Positions 60,986-64,000 of a DNA stretch of 64,000 bases are shown here, piece after piece. The translations under genes were made by a program, and so were the position numbers. Each line of letters starts with the position of its first letter. The first letter of the stretch is position 1. The DNA comes from Fasciolopsis buskii (taxonomy: Eukaryota; Platyhelminthes; Trematoda; Plagiorchiida; Fasciolidae), in contig LUCM01008329.1 in NCBI GenBank assembly GCA_008360955.1, positions 62,001 to 126,000 of the forward strand, in the 5' to 3' direction. The notes under the pieces were generated by a model that did not search any database, was not told where the DNA came from, and saw nothing but the letters and a program-made list of their open reading frames with translations.

Positions 60986-63900
60986 TGGAGATGAGAAATG
61001 GAACAACTAACATATGCGGTGAAATTTATCCATTGTTTCTTTTCCACTGTTTGTTTTCATCGTTAGCCATGATTCCGCCGGCCCATTGCCTGTATTCTGA
61101 TCTAGTCAACATATATATGGTGTTGTTTTTCGCAGAGATGGACAATTCGATTGCAAAAGTTTCATCACTTGCCGAGGTGACATCGTCAGTGCTATGATAC
61201 TGTGGCCTGCGGCTGGCTTGTTGTCCCTTATGTCTCCAGTTGTCAGTTTCTGTTGGCCATTTATGAGATTTATATTTGCATGAAATTAACAAACATCACT
61301 AAGAAATAACCTCCTAACATAAAATCGTATGAGCATTTATGTATGTGGTATGGAGAACCTGACCAAGGAAATGTAACGTTCTAATAATCGTGAAAATCGG
61401 CTTTAGTCCTTCTTAAGCTTGATGCATTTAATGAAGTTCTGATCATTGGAATAGCTGATGAGTTTGAAAACATTTTGAGATCAACCGATTTGACACCGCC
61501 ATCACTTAGGTTTAGTAGATTTCTAGAGTCGTTATCCTTTGATTTAATACACAACGTGTACGGGTTGACGCTACTCAGAAATAGTATTAGCTACTCAAAA
61601 GTTGTCTTGATTCATAATTTGCTAGAGTAGGAAGAAATCTCATGAGCCGAAGCCTGGGAGAAGTTACCATGGGCATGCAAAACTTGCCCAGGATCAATAT
61701 GACAGGGACCGGCTAGCCCGTCCCATTGTTCCGCTCAAGGAAAGCGTACCTCCCATAGTACTTGCTTCTCTTAAAACCGCCTAAGTGTTCTTTCTTTAGG
61801 GGATCAAATTACTCCGAACTGGTTTACGGGTTGGAACATCTCAATAATTCGGAACGGGGATTTCCAGTTAGAGAAGTGGAACCCAAATCCGTTCCTGATC
61901 GTGCGCGCTATTTGTACTCCGGCACAAAACGATTCACATTTTGTTCTTCCATCACTTCTTATCCCAGCTAGCGACACCGAAATGTATTACATATGACCAC
62001 GAAGATCTTCAAAGGGACGTATTTGGTCGATCTGGAATGTGTAAACAAAGAAAAGCAAGCATGGTCCGAAGCAGGAAACGTGTAACTAACGATACGCACC
62101 ACTTGCAAACTCGGGAGCAGAGTGGAGGCATATGGCCAGCTCACTGCATAACCTTTGGCTATTTGGTGATCTTGGGCTGAAAGTACAACTACTGGAAATT
62201 CTGGGTAAGTTCCCCCTATTGGAAATTGCCAATGCTACTTCAAGTTTCACTATTTTTAAAGTTTCTGGCTTAATTTCTCGGGTATGAGCATTTGAATAAC
62301 TGTGGTTCTCCACTAGCGGCAGCCCATCATTTTGTACTGAAACTTTTCAGCTAGTTGGGCCGTTTGCTCTACAGTAAGCTGACAAATTGAATCGATTCAT
62401 TGTATCTATTTGCTGAATTAATTGCAAGTCACCAGCCTTCCACAAACCTCACTTAGTGCAGCGTGGAAGTGTGATCCGAAAATTCCAATTTGTCCATAGT
62501 TACTTTCGTACCGGTGCTGATGTTGGCGGATGCCTGTGAACCTATCCAAATTATATACAGTCAAGGAAGAAACAGTAGTAACAAGTAGTTAGAAGTCTGT
62601 ATGGACGAACGTATCTGGCCGAAGGTCAGAAGTTCAAATGTCACTTGTAATTTTGCAAGCAGTCAAACTTCCGACTGAATATTGCTCAAACAGCCAAAGA
62701 TCAACCAGTCTGCAAATACAGAGGATCACTGCAGACTACGTCTATTTAGTGATGTTGTCATCTAATCTGTTGACAAATCGTTTGGAAATTTATAGGTTAA
62801 GTTTAGTGATCAGGATATTAAGAGAATATTGAATCGATTTTTGCAATGCTTCAACACGAGTGCAACCAAGTTATGGATTAATCCAGTTATCAAGCATTTT
62901 GGTCACTAAACTGTGGGATACAAGAAGACAGAAAACCAGTAGATATGAATAATTTTTCCAACCCACATTTGGCGATTCGTATTTAGCAACGGATCTCCGG
63001 GTTTGAAATTGAGCTGAGATAACACACAAGTCCAGTGTTCGGGTAACACATGGAGATCACGCGTTGTGCAAATGGCACGTTTTTCTTTTTTTATTGGCTT
63101 AATAAACGCAAACATGTGGTCAAATTTGGCCCCTGAGATAATTCTCTAAGCCTTGGTGGCTTCCGCAATATAATTCAAGCCTATTTGTAACCGTGGCAAA
63201 TGACCAATCATGTAGTTGTAATTCTAAGTAGCAGTATTCATGCGCGTGTTTTATTTGGTTGTTCAAGCATCTTCAGCGGTTTTAAAACCACGTCCATCAA
63301 CCACCCACTCCGTAAACAGCCAACCATTTTCAGGTGAATATGGAATAAATGTATTCCATCGATGAGCTAATTTATTTTGAACTCCATGTTGGTTTTCACT
63401 TAATCTCAGGGAGAAAAATGCACTGACTTTTTCATATTTTCTGCTCTACCATGTCTGAGGGACTCGTACAACTGACGATCCATTTGATTTCTACTCCCTG
63501 TGAGATGCACTTGTCAGTATTGTAGCTCGTTCGGTAAGACTTCATGGGCTACCTTGGCTAATCTTCCGTAACACCCGCTTTAAATAGAAATTCAGTCCGA
63601 CTGAACCACTGGCATTGGGAAAATCAAACTTGGTAACCAAAAAGTTGGCTTGTTATTACTTTAACGAATTGCCCCGTGTTATTGATAAGTGCAAATCTCG
63701 GTACAAAATAAAATTTCCTAAATCCTTGCCTAATATTTTATATCAAAAACCACTTTTCTCACATTGTGGTGGTGCTCGTATGATCCGCTCCACACTAGGG
63801 CAAGTAGACAACTGACCTCCTGGTGTACTATCGCCGTTTTCACATCATTTGGCCTGATGAAGCTTCTTCATTGCTATCGGCTGAGCGGCTTTCCACTGGG

Positions 63901-64000
63901 TTTATCGATCCGGTCACAGTTCTGGAGATCAAATCTAAATCGTACTGCAACGGATAAAACAAAGTTCCTCGTCGGATGTTGTGGTTTCAGTCTATTGTTT
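60986..64000. other. Non-coding DNA, nothing recognised
   Basis: Several 60-90-codon frames without domains. A pol III-like piece near 62612-62640 (GAAGGTCAGAAGTTCAAATG) is too weak to call. Confidence 0.5.

Overview
The window looks like AT-rich, gene-poor, intron-rich DNA from an invertebrate metazoan, most likely a parasitic flatworm (trematode). The basis is sparse coding sequence, consensus GT...AG splice sites, very many simple repeats, tRNA-derived SINE-like pieces, and above all a hammerhead-ribozyme element with a 331-nt unit like the Sm-alpha elements of schistosomes. The species is an inference; no ribosomal RNA, mitochondrial or diagnostic single-copy gene is present to settle it.

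Only one large protein-coding block is certain: a 3.06-kb internal exon on the minus strand (3159-6216) for a nuclear protein with four widely separated C2H2 zinc fingers, ending at a consensus splice donor. Its neighbouring exons were not found. A second, convincing but tiny exon lies on the plus strand at 43963-44073 (37 codons, both splice sites in phase). A possible short terminal exon or small membrane-protein gene lies on the minus strand at 58949-59223. Weaker coding-like blocks lie at 6714-6850, 44707-44955, 50197-50604 and 60480-60985.

The most interesting part is at 41.8-42.0 kb and 51.8-52.2 kb. Both loci carry a hammerhead ribozyme core. At 51.8-52.2 kb the element is a head-to-tail arrangement: a 44-nt stretch recurs exactly 331 bp apart, so one complete unit runs from one predicted self-cleavage site to the next. 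Putative pol III A and B boxes lie inside it. The 41.8-kb copy keeps the catalytic core and a perfect stem II but has lost the two bases at the cleavage site.

The rest is intergenic or intronic DNA. It contains tRNA-like SINE fragments (13.85, 38.65, 45.6, 49.3, 49.8 and 55.75 kb), a decayed non-LTR reverse transcriptase piece (53.2-53.5 kb), a fold-back repeat with a 20-G run in its loop (53.94-54.30 kb), and long microsatellites, two of which are arranged as inverted repeats able to form hairpins. No functional tRNA, rRNA or CRISPR array was seen.
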